64,000 nucleotides of DNA from assembly GCF_964059165.1 (NCBI RefSeq), contig NZ_OZ060413.1, forward strand, positions 62,001 through 126,000, written 5' to 3'. Within the stretch, counting starts at the first letter, position 1, and each line of letters starts with the position of its first letter. Positions 31,063 through 42,226 of the stretch are shown here, one piece after another. Under the pieces are notes generated by a model that searched no databases, was not told the DNA's origin, and worked only from the letters and a program-made list of their open reading frames with translations. A program made the translations under genes and the position numbers. The stretch comes from Buchnera aphidicola (Cavariella theobaldi). GTDB taxonomy: Bacteria; Pseudomonadota; Gammaproteobacteria; Enterobacterales; Enterobacteriaceae.

Positions 31063-31959
31063 ATGAATAACAATCGTGTACGTATAGCTATGCAAAAAAC
31101 TGGTCGTTTGAGTAATGATTCAATCAAATTGCTAACTAAATGTGGAATAAAAATCAACTTAAAACAGCAAAAATTGATAGTATTTGCTGAAAATATGCCA
31201 TTGGACGTTATGTTAGTCCGTGACGATGATATTCCTGGATTAGTTATGGATGGAGTAGTGGATTTAGGTATTGTAGGTGCTAATGTTTTAGAAGAAGTAT
31301 TATTATGTCGAGAAGCTCAGAGATTAGAAAGCTCTTATATTGTATTAAAACGTTTAGATTTTGGAATTTGTCGATTATCGATTGCAGTTCCTATAAACTC
31401 TCAATATTTAGATATAAATTGTTTAAAAAATAATAGAATTGCCACTTCTTATCCTCATTTATTAAAAAAATATCTTGATAAAAAAAATATTATTTTTAAA
31501 ACCTGTTTGTTAAATGGATCAGTTGAAGTCGCTCCGCGAGCAGGTTTATCCGATGTTATTTGTGATTTAGTTTCTACTGGCGCGACATTAGAATCTAATA
31601 GCTTACGTGAAGTACAAGTAATTTTTCATTCTAATGCATGTTTAATTTCTAAAAGCGGATATATTAATTCTTCAAAAAAAGAAGTGATTAGCAAATTAAT
31701 GACAAGAATACAAGGAGTTATAAAAGCTCGAGAATCCAAATATATTATGTTACATGCTCCAGTAAAAAAATTAGAAGAGGTTATTTCTTTATTGCATGGA
31801 GCTGAACGACCAACCATTTTGAAGTTAGCAGGTGATGATACTAGAGTGGCTATGCATATGGTAAGCAGTGAAACATTATTTTGGGAGACAATGGAAGAAC
31901 TAAAAAATCTAGGGGCTAGTTCGATTTTAGTTTTGCCAATTGAAAAAATGATGGAGTAG
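31063..31959 (+). CDS. hisG: ATP phosphoribosyltransferase
   Basis: First enzyme of histidine synthesis, joining ATP and PRPP. The 298 residues have E. coli length. [38 protein letters not shown] and the PRPP loop [11 protein letters not shown] are intact. The C-terminal histidine-feedback domain ends [13 protein letters not shown]. Opens an eight-gene operon. The 171 bases before it contain no His-codon leader peptide or attenuator like the E. coli hisL. Confidence 0.97.
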   Translation: MNNNRVRIAMQKTGRLSNDSIKLLTKCGIKINLKQQKLIVFAENMPLDVMLVRDDDIPGLVMDGVVDLGIVGANVLEEVLLCREAQRLESSYIVLKRLDFGICRLSIAVPINSQYLDINCLKNNRIATSYPHLLKKYLDKKNIIFKTCLLNGSVEVAPRAGLSDVICDLVSTGATLESNSLREVQVIFHSNACLISKSGYINSSKKEVISKLMTRIQGVIKARESKYIMLHAPVKKLEEVISLLHGAERPTILKLAGDDTRVAMHMVSSETLFWETMEELKNLGASSILVLPIEKMME

Positions 31960-31966
31960 AGATGTG

Positions 31967-33274
31967 ATGCAAGATATAAAAAAAATCTTTTACTGGAATA
32001 CACTCAGTGCACATGAAAGAAAAAAAATTTTATTAAGGCCAATAGTAACACGTAAAAATATAATCACAAAAGAAGTAAAAAAAATTATTGAAAATATATG
32101 CAAGTATGGTGATAAAGCAATTCATGAATACACGATTTTATTTGATAATTATACACTAGATGAATTTCAGATTTCTGACAAAAAAATTGACTTATCTTTA
32201 GGAAACATCAATAGAGATTTAAAGAAATCTATTTTAATTGCAAAAAAAAATATTGAATGTTTTCATCAAGCTCAAATTATGCCTACAATAGATATTGAAA
32301 CTCAATCTGGAGTGCGTTGTCAGCAAATTAGTATACCATTAAATTCTGTTGGTATTTACATACCCAGTGGTACTGCACCTTTATTTTCTACTGTATTAAT
32401 GTTGGCAATACCTGCTAATATCGCAAAATGTAAAGAAGTTATTCTTTGCTCTCCACCTCCAATAAGCGATGAAATATTATATGTTGCATCTTTATGTGGA
32501 ATTAATAAAATTTTTCAAATTGGCGGCGCCCAAGCGATTGCTGCTCTTGCTTTTGGTACTGAAACAATTCCTAAAGTTGATAAGATTTTTGGTCCTGGTA
32601 ACGTATATGTGACAGAAGCAAAATTTCAAGTAAGTACTACTTTAAATGGACCTGCAATAGATATGTTAGCAGGGCCTTCAGAACTTTTGATTATTGCCGA
32701 TACAAAATCTAATCCTGATTTTATTGCTGCTGATTTATTATCACAAGCTGAACATGATATTTCTTCTCAGGTTATTTTAATTACTCCCGATGTAGAAATA
32801 GCGAAAAAAGTTATTTTTTCTCTTAACAAACAATCAAAAAAATTATCTAGATTAAATATCATTAATCATTCTTTAAAAAATAGTAAAATTATTATTGCTA
32901 GGGATATATTACAATGTATTGAAATATCTAATTTGTACGCGCCTGAACATTTGATTATTCAAATTGAAAATCCTAGAAGTATATTAGATAAAATCTCTAA
33001 TGCTAGTTCTGTTTTTCTTGGTCCCTGGTCTCCTGAATCAGCCGGTGATTATGCATCAGGCACTAATCATGTTTTACCAACATATGGTAAATCTATTACT
33101 AATTCTGCATTAGGATTATCTGATTTTCAAAAGCGTATATTAGTTCAAGAATTAACATATTCTGGTTTTATGACATTAGCTTCTTCTCTTGTTATTTTAT
33201 CTGAAGCAGAAAAATTAGAAGCACACAAGAATGCAGTAACAATTCGCATGAATATGTTAAAGGAATCAATATGA
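31967..33274 (+). CDS. hisD: Histidinol dehydrogenase
   Basis: Zinc enzyme doing the last two oxidations from histidinol to histidine with NAD+. It is 435 residues from the ATG at 31967 (a GTG three bases earlier is also possible). GIYIPSGTAPLFSTVLMLAI, GGAQAIAALAFGTE, KIFGPGNVYVTEAK and SAGDYASGTNHVLPTYG are the conserved cofactor and zinc segments. It lies seven bases after hisG and overlaps hisC by four. Confidence 0.97.
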   Translation: MQDIKKIFYWNTLSAHERKKILLRPIVTRKNIITKEVKKIIENICKYGDKAIHEYTILFDNYTLDEFQISDKKIDLSLGNINRDLKKSILIAKKNIECFHQAQIMPTIDIETQSGVRCQQISIPLNSVGIYIPSGTAPLFSTVLMLAIPANIAKCKEVILCSPPPISDEILYVASLCGINKIFQIGGAQAIAALAFGTETIPKVDKIFGPGNVYVTEAKFQVSTTLNGPAIDMLAGPSELLIIADTKSNPDFIAADLLSQAEHDISSQVILITPDVEIAKKVIFSLNKQSKKLSRLNIINHSLKNSKIIIARDILQCIEISNLYAPEHLIIQIENPRSILDKISNASSVFLGPWSPESAGDYASGTNHVLPTYGKSITNSALGLSDFQKRILVQELTYSGFMTLASSLVILSEAEKLEAHKNAVTIRMNMLKESI

Positions 33275-34368
33275 CAAAAGATAATGTTATAAATTTAGTA
33301 AGAGAAAATATTAAAAATCTCATACCTTATCAATCTGCAAGGCGAATTGGTGGTCATGGTACTGTGTGTCTAAATGCTAATGAATCACCTATTCCAGTAT
33401 TTTTTACGTTGAAAAAAAAAGAGTGGAATCGATATCCAGAATGTCAACCTACAGAACTCATTTCTGCTTATGCTAATTATGTGAATATAGAATATAATAA
33501 TGTTTTAGTGACAAGAGGTGCTGATGAAGGTATTGAGCTTTTAATTAAAGCTTTTTGTGAACCGAGAAAGGATGTCATCGTTTATTGCCCTCCAACATAT
33601 GATATGTATCAAATTACTGCAAATATATTTGATGTTTTAGCTCGAAAAATTCCTACTAAAAAAAATATTTGGCAACTAGATTTAATAAATATTCAATTAA
33701 ATTTACACTCAGTAAAAATTATATATATATGTAATCCTAACAATCCAACAGGCACTATAATATTACAAAATGATATCATAAAATTGTTAAATATAACTGC
33801 AGGAAAAGCTTTAATTGTAGTAGATGAAGCTTATATTGAATTTTCTTTGAAAGATAGTATGATTACTTATTTAAAAAAATATTCTCACTTAGTTATTTTG
33901 CGAACTCTCTCTAAAGCATTTTCTTTAGCTGCTATTAGATGTGGTTTTATTTTAGCTAATAAAGAAGTTATTAATATTTTGAATAAAGTGATTAGTCCAT
34001 ATCCTATCTCAATACCAGTTACTGATATTGCATGTCAATCACTGGAGAGTAAATCGATTGAATTAATGAAGAAGAGAGTATTATCAAATGATCTTAATCG
34101 TATATGGTTTATGGAAGAGTTAAAGACGTTACCTTGTACAGAGAAAATTTTTGATAGCAGTGCTAATTATGTATTAGTACAGTTTAAAATGTGTGAAAAA
34201 ATTTTTAAAGAATTATGGAGTAAAGGGATTATCTTAAGAAATCAAAATAAAAAAATGTATTTAAAAAATTGTATACGAATTTCTATTGGCACGCGCACTG
34301 AATGTATTTATGTAATAGATGAACTTAAACGTTTTTGTTTAAAAAACAATATTATGAGGAATAAGTGA
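33271..34368 (+). CDS. hisC: Histidinol-phosphate aminotransferase
   Basis: PLP aminotransferase converting imidazole acetol phosphate to histidinol phosphate. The 365 residues include NPNNPTGTII, VVDEAYIEFS and the PLP lysine in RTLSKAFSLAAIRCGF. The start overlaps the hisD stop (ATGA), and its own stop overlaps the hisB GTG start. Confidence 0.96.
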   Translation: MTKDNVINLVRENIKNLIPYQSARRIGGHGTVCLNANESPIPVFFTLKKKEWNRYPECQPTELISAYANYVNIEYNNVLVTRGADEGIELLIKAFCEPRKDVIVYCPPTYDMYQITANIFDVLARKIPTKKNIWQLDLINIQLNLHSVKIIYICNPNNPTGTIILQNDIIKLLNITAGKALIVVDEAYIEFSLKDSMITYLKKYSHLVILRTLSKAFSLAAIRCGFILANKEVINILNKVISPYPISIPVTDIACQSLESKSIELMKKRVLSNDLNRIWFMEELKTLPCTEKIFDSSANYVLVQFKMCEKIFKELWSKGIILRNQNKKMYLKNCIRISIGTRTECIYVIDELKRFCLKNNIMRNK

Positions 34369-35432
34369 AAGATAAAATTTTATTTATTGATCGCGATGGG
34401 ACATTGATTGATGAACCTGTAAGTAATTTTCAGGTAGATAATATAAAAAAATTAATATTTAAAAAACATGTTATCTCCTCATTATCTAAATTAATTCAAT
34501 TCGAATACAAGTTAGTCATGGTGACAAACCAAGATGGTTTGGGTACTTCCACTTTTCCTATAGAAAAATTTAATACGCCCCATTTTTTTATGCTGGATAT
34601 ATTTTATTCGGAAGGTATTACATTTGATGATATTCTTATTTGTCCTCATTTTTTACGTGATCAATGTGAGTGTAGAAAACCTAAAATTAAATTATTACAA
34701 CCATGGTTAATCGATAATTTAATTGACCGAAATCGTAGTTATGTTATTGGTGATAGAGATACAGATATGGAGTTAGCTAAAAATATAAATGTGATGGGGA
34801 TTCAATATCAAGAAGATAAGTGTACTTGGACTGATATTTTGAAAATTATTTTAACCAGAAATAGATATAGCGAAATAGTTAGAAAAACACAAGAAACAAA
34901 AATATATGTACAAGTCAGTTTAGATTTACCAGAAAAAAGCTCTATTAGCACTGGTATCAAATTTTTTGATCATATGTTAGAACAATTATCATTACACAGC
35001 GGGATTTATATAAAAATTTTAGCCAAAGGTGATCTTAATGTGGATGATCATCATACAGTAGAAGATACAGGTATAGTTTTAGGTCAAGCATTGTTAAAAG
35101 CGTTGGGACAAAAAAGAGGTTTAAGTCGTTTTGGTTTTTGTTTACCTATGGATGAAGCTCAAGCTAGTTGTATTTTAGATATATCTGGTCGTCCATATTT
35201 TAAATTTAAATCTAATTTTCTTTATCAAATGATTGGTGATTTAAATACCAATATGATTGAACATTTTTTTTATTCTCTTTCTTATTCCATGAATATTACA
35301 TTACACCTATCGAGTTTGGGTCGGAATGATCATCACTCCGCCGAAAGTTTATTTAAGGTATTTGGAAGAGCTTTGCGTCAAGCAATTAAAATAGATGGGG
35401 ATGTTTTACCAACCTCAAAGGGAATTTTATGA
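34365..35432 (+). CDS. hisB: Bifunctional histidinol-phosphatase / imidazoleglycerol-phosphate dehydratase
   Basis: Fusion enzyme doing two steps. The N-terminal HAD phosphatase (about 1-165) has the catalytic aspartates 9 and 11 in FIDRDGTL and a zinc loop starting CPHFLRDQCECRKPK. The C-terminal dehydratase (about 167-355) has the metal-binding FFDHMLEQLSLH, DDHHTVEDTGI and NDHHSAESLFK repeats. GTG start within GTGA, overlapping hisC and preceded by GAGGAA. Full length at 355 residues. Confidence 0.97.
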   Translation: MKDKILFIDRDGTLIDEPVSNFQVDNIKKLIFKKHVISSLSKLIQFEYKLVMVTNQDGLGTSTFPIEKFNTPHFFMLDIFYSEGITFDDILICPHFLRDQCECRKPKIKLLQPWLIDNLIDRNRSYVIGDRDTDMELAKNINVMGIQYQEDKCTWTDILKIILTRNRYSEIVRKTQETKIYVQVSLDLPEKSSISTGIKFFDHMLEQLSLHSGIYIKILAKGDLNVDDHHTVEDTGIVLGQALLKALGQKRGLSRFGFCLPMDEAQASCILDISGRPYFKFKSNFLYQMIGDLNTNMIEHFFYSLSYSMNITLHLSSLGRNDHHSAESLFKVFGRALRQAIKIDGDVLPTSKGIL

Positions 35433-36022
35433 TGCCTATAGTGATATTAAATACCGGATGTGCTAATTTAGCGTCAATCACTATTGCAATAAAAAAGTTA
35501 GGATATACGACTATAGTGACATGTGATCCTGCAGTAGTACATAATGCCAAAAAAATAGTTATTCCTGGAGTTGGTAGCGCAGTAACTGCAATGAGAGAAT
35601 TATCTAGAAATATGATAGTAAATGTAATTTGTAATGTTAAAACACCTGTTTTAGGCATTTGTCTTGGCATGCAATTGTTATGCAATTTTAGTGAAGAGGG
35701 TGGTGGTATTAAAACATTAGGAATATTAAAGACTCCAGTCTATCGATTAAGAAATAAAAATATTACATTGCCGCATATTGGATGGAATAAAATTATTTTT
35801 AATCGCGGTAGTATATTATTTAATAATATAAAAACGGGATCTAGATTTTATTTTGTACATAGTTATTTTGTACCTATTAATAAGTATACATTAGCCTGTT
35901 CCGATTATGGAATATCTTTTAGTTCTGTTATACAAAAAAACAATTTTTTTGGTGTTCAATTTCATCCTGAAAAGTCTGGAGATATTGGAGCTCAATTATT
36001 AAAAAATTTCTTAGAGATATAA
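35429..36022 (+). CDS. hisH: Imidazole glycerol phosphate synthase, glutaminase subunit
   Basis: Class I glutaminase that feeds ammonia to HisF. The 197 residues have nucleophile Cys78 in LGICLGMQLL and the His-Glu pair in VQFHPEKSGD near the C-terminus. Two ATG codons in a row (35429 and 35432) can both start it; the second gives the E. coli length of 196. Overlaps the hisB stop. Confidence 0.96.
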   Translation: MMPIVILNTGCANLASITIAIKKLGYTTIVTCDPAVVHNAKKIVIPGVGSAVTAMRELSRNMIVNVICNVKTPVLGICLGMQLLCNFSEEGGGIKTLGILKTPVYRLRNKNITLPHIGWNKIIFNRGSILFNNIKTGSRFYFVHSYFVPINKYTLACSDYGISFSSVIQKNNFFGVQFHPEKSGDIGAQLLKNFLEI

Positions 36023-36026
36023 TAAT

Positions 36027-36764
36027 ATGATTATTCCAGCATTTGATATTATTAATCATCAAGTAGTTCGTTTATATCAAGGTAATTATTGTAAAAAAAC
36101 GTGTTATGATATTGATTTGTACAATTATTTAAACGAGTACCATAAAAAAGGTGTTAAAATAATTCATTTAGTTGATTTAGATGGTGCTCAAAATAGCTCT
36201 AAAAGACAATTGCAATTTTTTAAAGATATTATATCTTATAAAATTATTTCTTTACAAATCGGCGGTGGTATAAGAACAGAAGAAGATATTAATACACTTC
36301 TTATGTTGGGAGCGAAAAGAGTTGTTATTGGTTCGGTTGCAATTGAAAAAAAAAATATAGTAAAAAAATGGTTAAATACTTACGGTGCAGATTCTATTGT
36401 TTTAGCATTAGATGTACACGTCAACAAGGATAATCATAAAAAAATTGCAATAAATGGATGGCAGAAAACAACGGATATTAGTTTAGAAGAAATATTAAAT
36501 TTTTTTTCTGATACAGGACTCAAACATGTTTTATGTACAGATATTTCTAGAGATGGTACATTATCAGGTCCTAACATAAAATTATACCAAGAAATTTGTC
36601 AAAATTTTAATAATATACATTTTCAAGCTTCTGGTGGCATTAGTACATACCATGATATTAGTTTACTGAAAAATATTGGAGTAAAAAGTATTATTATCGG
36701 ACGTAGTTTATTAGAGGGGCAGATTACTATACAAGAGGCGTTAAAATGCTGGCAAAACGGATAA
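36027..36764 (+). CDS. hisA: ProFAR isomerase HisA
   Basis: TIM-barrel isomerase of the fourth histidine step. The 245 residues have catalytic Asp7 in [10 protein letters not shown], phosphate-binding [11 protein letters not shown] and SGGISTYHD, and the second Asp in [15 protein letters not shown]. It overlaps hisF by 19 bases, so the two are probably translationally coupled. Confidence 0.96.
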   Translation: MIIPAFDIINHQVVRLYQGNYCKKTCYDIDLYNYLNEYHKKGVKIIHLVDLDGAQNSSKRQLQFFKDIISYKIISLQIGGGIRTEEDINTLLMLGAKRVVIGSVAIEKKNIVKKWLNTYGADSIVLALDVHVNKDNHKKIAINGWQKTTDISLEEILNFFSDTGLKHVLCTDISRDGTLSGPNIKLYQEICQNFNNIHFQASGGISTYHDISLLKNIGVKSIIIGRSLLEGQITIQEALKCWQNG

Positions 36765-37522
36765 TAGCGTGTCTTGATGTTAAAGATGGATCAGTAGTAA
36801 AAGGTGTACAATTTCAAGATCATACAGTAGTGGGTGATATTCTGGCTTTATCTCAAAAATATACAGAAGAAGGTATAGACGAATTAGTTTTTTATGATAT
36901 CACAGCTTCTACAGAAAATAAGTTAGTAGATAGAAAGTGGATTGAAAAAGTTGCAGAAATTATCAATGTTCCTTTTTGTGTTGCAGGGGGTATTAAAAGT
37001 GTACAAGATGCACAAATTATTTTATCTTCTGGCGCAGATAAAATATCTATCAATTCTTCAGCTTTAATAAATCCTTATTTAATAACAGAAATGGCTAATC
37101 GTTTTGGAGTCCAATGTATAGTAGTAGGCATTGATTCATGGTGGGATCATAAAAAAAACTGTTATATGGTGCATCAATACACAGGTGATATTGATCGGAG
37201 ATATCAAACAAATTGGAAAACATGTGATTGGATACAAAGAGTACAAAAATATGGAGCGGGAGAAATAGTATTAAATATGATGAATCAAGATGGTTTACAG
37301 AATGGATATGATTTAATACAATTAAAAAAAATGAGAAAAATATGTCAAGTGCCTTTGATTGCATCAGGAGGTGCTGGAAAAATAGAGCATTTTTATGATG
37401 TGTTCTATCATACTAATATAGATGGTGTATTAGCAGCATCTGTATTTCATAAAAATATTGTGCATATTCAAAATTTAAAAAGTTTTTTAATTAAAAAAGG
37501 AATAGAAGTGAGAGAATGTTAA
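36746..37522 (+). CDS. hisF: Imidazole glycerol phosphate synthase, cyclase subunit
   Basis: TIM-barrel synthase that uses HisH ammonia to make IGP and AICAR. The 258 residues have Asp11 in [15 protein letters not shown], the second catalytic Asp in VVGIDSWW, and the phosphate loops [11 protein letters not shown] and [11 protein letters not shown]. Overlaps hisI by seven bases. Confidence 0.97.
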   Translation: MLAKRIIACLDVKDGSVVKGVQFQDHTVVGDILALSQKYTEEGIDELVFYDITASTENKLVDRKWIEKVAEIINVPFCVAGGIKSVQDAQIILSSGADKISINSSALINPYLITEMANRFGVQCIVVGIDSWWDHKKNCYMVHQYTGDIDRRYQTNWKTCDWIQRVQKYGAGEIVLNMMNQDGLQNGYDLIQLKKMRKICQVPLIASGGAGKIEHFYDVFYHTNIDGVLAASVFHKNIVHIQNLKSFLIKKGIEVREC

Positions 37523-38139
37523 CACAACAAGATTTATCTAGACTCAATTGGTCAAAAACTCATAATATGATACCGGTTGTAATTCAAAATTATGCCTCTC
37601 ATACAGTATTAATGCATGGTTATATGAATTATGATGCATTATTAAAAACACAAAGAGAGGGTTTAGTTACTTTTTATTCACGTACTAAAAAACGTTTGTG
37701 GACAAAAGGAGAAGTTTCCGGTAACTTTTTAAGAGTTATCGAAATTAGTCCAGATTGTGATTATGATACATTATTAATATTGGTTTCCGCTATTGGAGAT
37801 ACATGTCATTTAAGTAAAAAAAGTTGTTTTTTTTCAAAAAAATATCCTTTACATTTTTTATTTGAATTAGAAGAAATTATTAATACTCGAAAAAAAACAT
37901 TTAAAAAAAATTCTTATACAAAAGATTTATATCACTCTGGAACGAAACGGATTGCACAAAAAGTGGGAGAAGAGGCTATCGAAACGATATTAGCAGCTAT
38001 GAAAAAAGATAAAAATGAATTAATAAATGAAACTGCAGATTTAATTTATCACTTAATAGTCTTATTACAAGATCAAGATTTAAATCTGATAACAGTTATT
38101 GATACCTTAAAAAAGAGGCATTTATTGTCTTGTAAATAA
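37516..38139 (+). CDS. hisI: Bifunctional PR-AMP cyclohydrolase / PR-ATP pyrophosphatase
   Basis: Fusion for steps two and three of the pathway. The N-terminal cyclohydrolase (about 1-110) has [13 protein letters not shown] and the zinc cysteines in SPDCDYDT and DTCH. The C-terminal pyrophosphatase (about 118-207) has [19 protein letters not shown] and [16 protein letters not shown]. It is the last his gene; weak inverted repeats follow it but no strong terminator before gnd. Confidence 0.96.
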   Translation: MLTQQDLSRLNWSKTHNMIPVVIQNYASHTVLMHGYMNYDALLKTQREGLVTFYSRTKKRLWTKGEVSGNFLRVIEISPDCDYDTLLILVSAIGDTCHLSKKSCFFSKKYPLHFLFELEEIINTRKKTFKKNSYTKDLYHSGTKRIAQKVGEEAIETILAAMKKDKNELINETADLIYHLIVLLQDQDLNLITVIDTLKKRHLLSCK

Positions 38140-38292
38140 CTAAAATAGTATTTTTAACTATTTATAAATAGATATATTGATTTATACCATAAAATTATCT
38201 TATTCTCTTTATTTTACAATATATTTATAAATATAATATATAGTATATTATATATCATATATATTATTTAGCATATTAAATAAGGGAAAGAA

Positions 38293-39705
38293 ATGGCTAA
38301 ACAGAATATTGGCGTTATAGGCATGGCAGTAATGGGAAAAAATTTAGCTTTGAATATAGAAAGTCATAATTATACTGTTTCTATTTTTAATAGAACTAGA
38401 AAAATAACTGAAGAGGTTATTCAAAGTAACATAGGTAAAAAGATTTTTCCTTATTTTTCCATTGAAGATTTTGTTAATTCATTAATAAAACCTCGATGTA
38501 TTCTCCTAATGGTTAAATCTGGTCAAGCCACGGATGCAACAATTACATCGCTTTTATCTTATTTAGATAAAGGTGACGTCATAATCGATGGTGGTAATAC
38601 TTTTTATAAAGACACTATACGTAGACACGATATTTTATCTAAAAAAGGAATTGATTTTATTGGTATGGGAGTTTCTGGTGGCGAATCTGGAGCTTTAAAG
38701 GGTCCATCCATTATGCCTAGTGGAACAAAAGAAGCATATGCTCGAATTGCTCCCATGCTTAAAAAAATTTCGGCAAAATTTAATGGTGAACCATGTGTGA
38801 GTTATATTGGATCTGATGGCGCTGGTCATTATGTAAAAATGGTTCATAATGGTATAGAATATGGCGATATGCAGCTTATTGCAGAATCTTATCAAATATT
38901 AAAAACAGTTCTAAATAGTACTAATCAAGAATTAGCAAGTATTTTTCATGATTGGAATCAAGGTGAATTGAATAGTTATTTAATAGATATTACAAAAAAT
39001 ATATTTTTGGAAAAAGATAATGATGGAAATGATCTTCTTAATATGATTTTAGATCAAGCAGAAGATAAAAACACTGGAAAATGGATTAGTGCTAGTGCTT
39101 TAGAATTGCGTGAGCCTTTATCATTGATTACAGAATCTGTTTTTGCACGATATTTATCTTCTTTAAAAGTCCAACGATCTATTGCATCTAATATATTAAA
39201 AGGACCTAATTTAGATATTATTGCTAAAGATCAAAAAAAATATATTGAAGAAGTACGAAAAGCTTTATATTTAGGTAAAATTATCTCTTATGCACAAGGA
39301 TTTTCATTATTAAAGAAAGCATCAAAAAAATATTCATGGAATTTAAATTTTGGAGAGATTGCAAAAATATTTAGATCAGGGTGTATTATTCGAGCAAGTT
39401 TTTTACAAAAAATAACAGATGCGTATTCTAAGGATAAAGATATTGTTAATTTACTATTAACTCCTTATTTTTTAAAAATTGCTAATTTATATGAGAGTTC
39501 TTTGCGTAAAATAGTAATTTCCTCTGTAGAATACGGTATTCCAGTTCCCGCTTTTTCTTCCGCTATTGCATATTATGACAGTTATCGATCAGAGTTATTA
39601 CCTGCCAATTTAATTCAAGCGCAACGAGATTTTTTTGGTGCACATACTTATAAACGTATTGATAAAGATGGTATTTTTCATACAAAATGGAAAATAGTCT
39701 CATAA
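38293..39705 (+). CDS. gnd: 6-phosphogluconate dehydrogenase, decarboxylating
   Basis: Oxidative pentose phosphate enzyme producing ribulose-5-phosphate and NADPH. The 470 residues match E. coli in length. [17 protein letters not shown] is the NADP fold, a slight change from the usual [26 protein letters not shown] and [18 protein letters not shown] carry catalytic residues. AAGGGAAAG precedes the ATG. The his-gnd neighbourhood is as in enterics. Confidence 0.97.
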   Translation: MAKQNIGVIGMAVMGKNLALNIESHNYTVSIFNRTRKITEEVIQSNIGKKIFPYFSIEDFVNSLIKPRCILLMVKSGQATDATITSLLSYLDKGDVIIDGGNTFYKDTIRRHDILSKKGIDFIGMGVSGGESGALKGPSIMPSGTKEAYARIAPMLKKISAKFNGEPCVSYIGSDGAGHYVKMVHNGIEYGDMQLIAESYQILKTVLNSTNQELASIFHDWNQGELNSYLIDITKNIFLEKDNDGNDLLNMILDQAEDKNTGKWISASALELREPLSLITESVFARYLSSLKVQRSIASNILKGPNLDIIAKDQKKYIEEVRKALYLGKIISYAQGFSLLKKASKKYSWNLNFGEIAKIFRSGCIIRASFLQKITDAYSKDKDIVNLLLTPYFLKIANLYESSLRKIVISSVEYGIPVPAFSSAIAYYDSYRSELLPANLIQAQRDFFGAHTYKRIDKDGIFHTKWKIVS

Positions 39706-39770
39706 TTTGAATGCATATATAAATGTATATTAATATCATCGTATAAGTATTTTATAGTATGATTGATTTC

Positions 39771-39816
39771 AATAGCAGTAGATATCTCATTATGTCTCTG
39801 CTATTACATATTTTTT
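39771..39816 (+). terminator. Rho-independent terminator after gnd
   Basis: Eight-bp stem AATAGCAG/CTGCTATT (39771-39778 and 39798-39805) extended by an inner AGA/TCT pairing, then a six-T run at 39811-39816. It lies 66 bases after the gnd stop. Confidence 0.7.
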
Positions 39817-39899
39817 AATAGTTATAATAAATTATCTGTATGTATTTTGTATTATAGAAAATATTTAAATAAATTATATGTGATATAATAGGACAATGA

Positions 39900-40481
39900 A
39901 TGCGATTATGTGATGAAGATATTGAGATTTTATTAAATAAAAAAGAATTGATTATTATACCATATCCTAAAAAACAATTAATTAATGGTATTACAGTTGA
40001 TATACACCTTGGTGACAAGTTTCGTATTTTTCATGATCATAAAAGAGCATGTATTGATTTAAGTGGTTCTAAAGAAAATATAGCATTATCTTTATCAGAA
40101 ATTATGAGCGATGAAATATCTTTTTCTTCAGAAAAACCATTTTTTTTACAACCAGGTACTTTAGCTCTATCTTCTACTTTTGAAAATATAATCATGCCAA
40201 ATAATTTAGTAGGTTGGTTAGATGGTCGGTCTTCTTTAGCTCGTTTAGGTTTAATGGTTCATGCTACCTCACATCGTATTGATCCGGGATGGGAAGGTAA
40301 TATTGTATTAGAAATTTTTAATTCCGGAAAATTAACATTGGTATTACGACCTCAAATGAAAATTGCAGCATTGAGTTTTGAAATGCTTTCCAAATCTGTT
40401 TTGCGTCCTTATTCTTCTAGGCGCGAAGCTAAATATAAACAGCAAAATGGAGTAGTTTGTAGTCGTATTGACCAAGAATAA
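39900..40481 (+). CDS. dcd: dCTP deaminase
   Basis: Makes dUTP from dCTP for thymidylate synthesis. Its 193 residues are exactly the E. coli length. The catalytic core is in [20 protein letters not shown] and [16 protein letters not shown], with the general-base glutamate in IVLE. It starts at an ATG with no strong ribosome site. Confidence 0.96.
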   Translation: MRLCDEDIEILLNKKELIIIPYPKKQLINGITVDIHLGDKFRIFHDHKRACIDLSGSKENIALSLSEIMSDEISFSSEKPFFLQPGTLALSSTFENIIMPNNLVGWLDGRSSLARLGLMVHATSHRIDPGWEGNIVLEIFNSGKLTLVLRPQMKIAALSFEMLSKSVLRPYSSRREAKYKQQNGVVCSRIDQE

Positions 40482-40563
40482 TTTTTTATAGATATAATGA
40501 AAAATCTTTTAGAATTAATTGAATTTTATACATTTTTTACTTATTCAAAGAAACACAATATAT

Positions 40564-42204
40564 ATGGCTAATAGAAAAATTTTAATTACTTGTGCGTTTC
40601 CTTATGCTAATGGACCAATACATATTGGTCATATGTTAGAACATATTCAAGCTGATATTTGGGCTCGTTATCATAGAATGCGTGGTCGTGAAGTTTGGTT
40701 TATTTCTGCAGATGATGCGCATGGTACTGCCATTATGTTGCAGTCTGAAAAATTAGAAATTTCTCCAGAACAATTAATAGGTGATGTGATAAAAGAGCAT
40801 AAATTAGATTTTTTGAATTTTAATATTTCTCATGATAATTATTATTCTACTCATAGCACGGAAAATTTTTATTTTTTAAAAAAAATTTTTCTCAAATTAC
40901 AAAAAAAAGGATTAATTCAAGAAAAAATAATTTCACAGTTTTATGATAATATAAAAAATATTTTTCTTCCTGATAGATTTATTAAGGGGACTTGCCCTAA
41001 TTGCAAATCAAAAAATCAATATGGAGATAATTGTGAGGTATGTAGCGCTACTTATGAACCTGTAGATCTCATAGATCCAATTTCTGTTATTTCAGGTCAA
41101 CATCCTATCTTAAAAAAAACAAAACACTTGTATTTTGATTTACCATTTTTTAGTTCTATTTTGAAAAATTGGATACATTCTGGTGTTTTACATAATACCG
41201 TGATTAATAAAACGGAAGAATGGTTTAAAATAGGATTAAAACAATGGGGTATTTCTAGAGATGCACCATATTTTGGATTTAAAATTCCTAATTATTTAAA
41301 TAAATATTTTTATGTTTGGCTTGACGCTCCTATTGGTTATATTAGTGCCTTTAAAAACTTGTGTAGTTTTAATAAAAAATTACATTTCAAAGATCTTTGG
41401 TGTACAGACTCTGAATACGAATTATATCATTTTATCGGTAAGGATATTATTTATTTTCATACTTTATTTTGGCCTGCAATATTAGAAGCTGCCAATCTGA
41501 GAAAACCAAATAGTATTTTTGTACATGGTTATCTTACTATGAACGGATTAAAGTTATCTAAATCGCGTGGTGTTTTATTAACAGCAAAAGACTGGATAAA
41601 ATATTTTGATTCTGATAGTTTACGTTATTATTTTGCGAGTAAACTGTCAAATAATATTAATGATATTGAAATTAATTTAAAAGATTTTGTTCATAAAATC
41701 AATAGCGATATTGTCAATAAACTCGTAAATTTAGCAGCAAGAAATGCCAGCTTTATTAATATATATTTTGATAATTTTTTATCTCGTACTTTAAATGATA
41801 TAAAATTGTATCAGTATTTTATTGATTCTTCGAAAGATATTGAAATTTTTTTAGAAAATCGTGATTTTAGTTCTGTTATTCGTAAATCTATGATGTTATT
41901 AGATATGGCTAATCATTATATTAATGAAAAAAAGCCATGGTTAATTGCTAAACAAGATCCGAAAAATTCTGAATTACAAATTATATCTACTTTAGGTATT
42001 AATTTATTTAGAATTATTATGATTTTTTTAAAACCAATATTGCCTGATCTTGCAAAAAAAACAGAACTGTTTTTAATAGATGAGTTACGATGGAATAATA
42101 TTAATAAACCACTATTATCACATAAAATTAAAAAATTTATACCATTATATAAAAGAATTAACATAAATATAGTTGATCACTTAACGGCTAATTTTAAAGA
42201 ATAA
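40564..42204 (+). CDS. metG: Methionyl-tRNA synthetase without the C-terminal dimer domain
   Basis: Class I synthetase for initiator and elongator tRNA-Met. The ATG at 40564 is chosen because MANRKILITCAFPYANG is the family N-terminus; an upstream in-frame start adds only non-homologous residues. HIGH motif PIHIGHM, zinc knuckle CPNCKSKNQYGDNCEVC and KMSKS motif LKLSKSRG are present. At 546 residues it lacks the roughly 130-residue EMAP-like tRNA-binding domain of the 677-residue E. coli enzyme, which is dispensable for catalysis. Confidence 0.95.
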   Translation: MANRKILITCAFPYANGPIHIGHMLEHIQADIWARYHRMRGREVWFISADDAHGTAIMLQSEKLEISPEQLIGDVIKEHKLDFLNFNISHDNYYSTHSTENFYFLKKIFLKLQKKGLIQEKIISQFYDNIKNIFLPDRFIKGTCPNCKSKNQYGDNCEVCSATYEPVDLIDPISVISGQHPILKKTKHLYFDLPFFSSILKNWIHSGVLHNTVINKTEEWFKIGLKQWGISRDAPYFGFKIPNYLNKYFYVWLDAPIGYISAFKNLCSFNKKLHFKDLWCTDSEYELYHFIGKDIIYFHTLFWPAILEAANLRKPNSIFVHGYLTMNGLKLSKSRGVLLTAKDWIKYFDSDSLRYYFASKLSNNINDIEINLKDFVHKINSDIVNKLVNLAARNASFINIYFDNFLSRTLNDIKLYQYFIDSSKDIEIFLENRDFSSVIRKSMMLLDMANHYINEKKPWLIAKQDPKNSELQIISTLGINLFRIIMIFLKPILPDLAKKTELFLIDELRWNNINKPLLSHKIKKFIPLYKRININIVDHLTANFKE

Positions 42205-42226
42205 TTTTTTATTCTATTCAGTAATT

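Noticed and set aside
40519-40563. N-terminal extension of metG
   Set aside because: Residues before MANRKILITCAFPYANG match nothing in the family.
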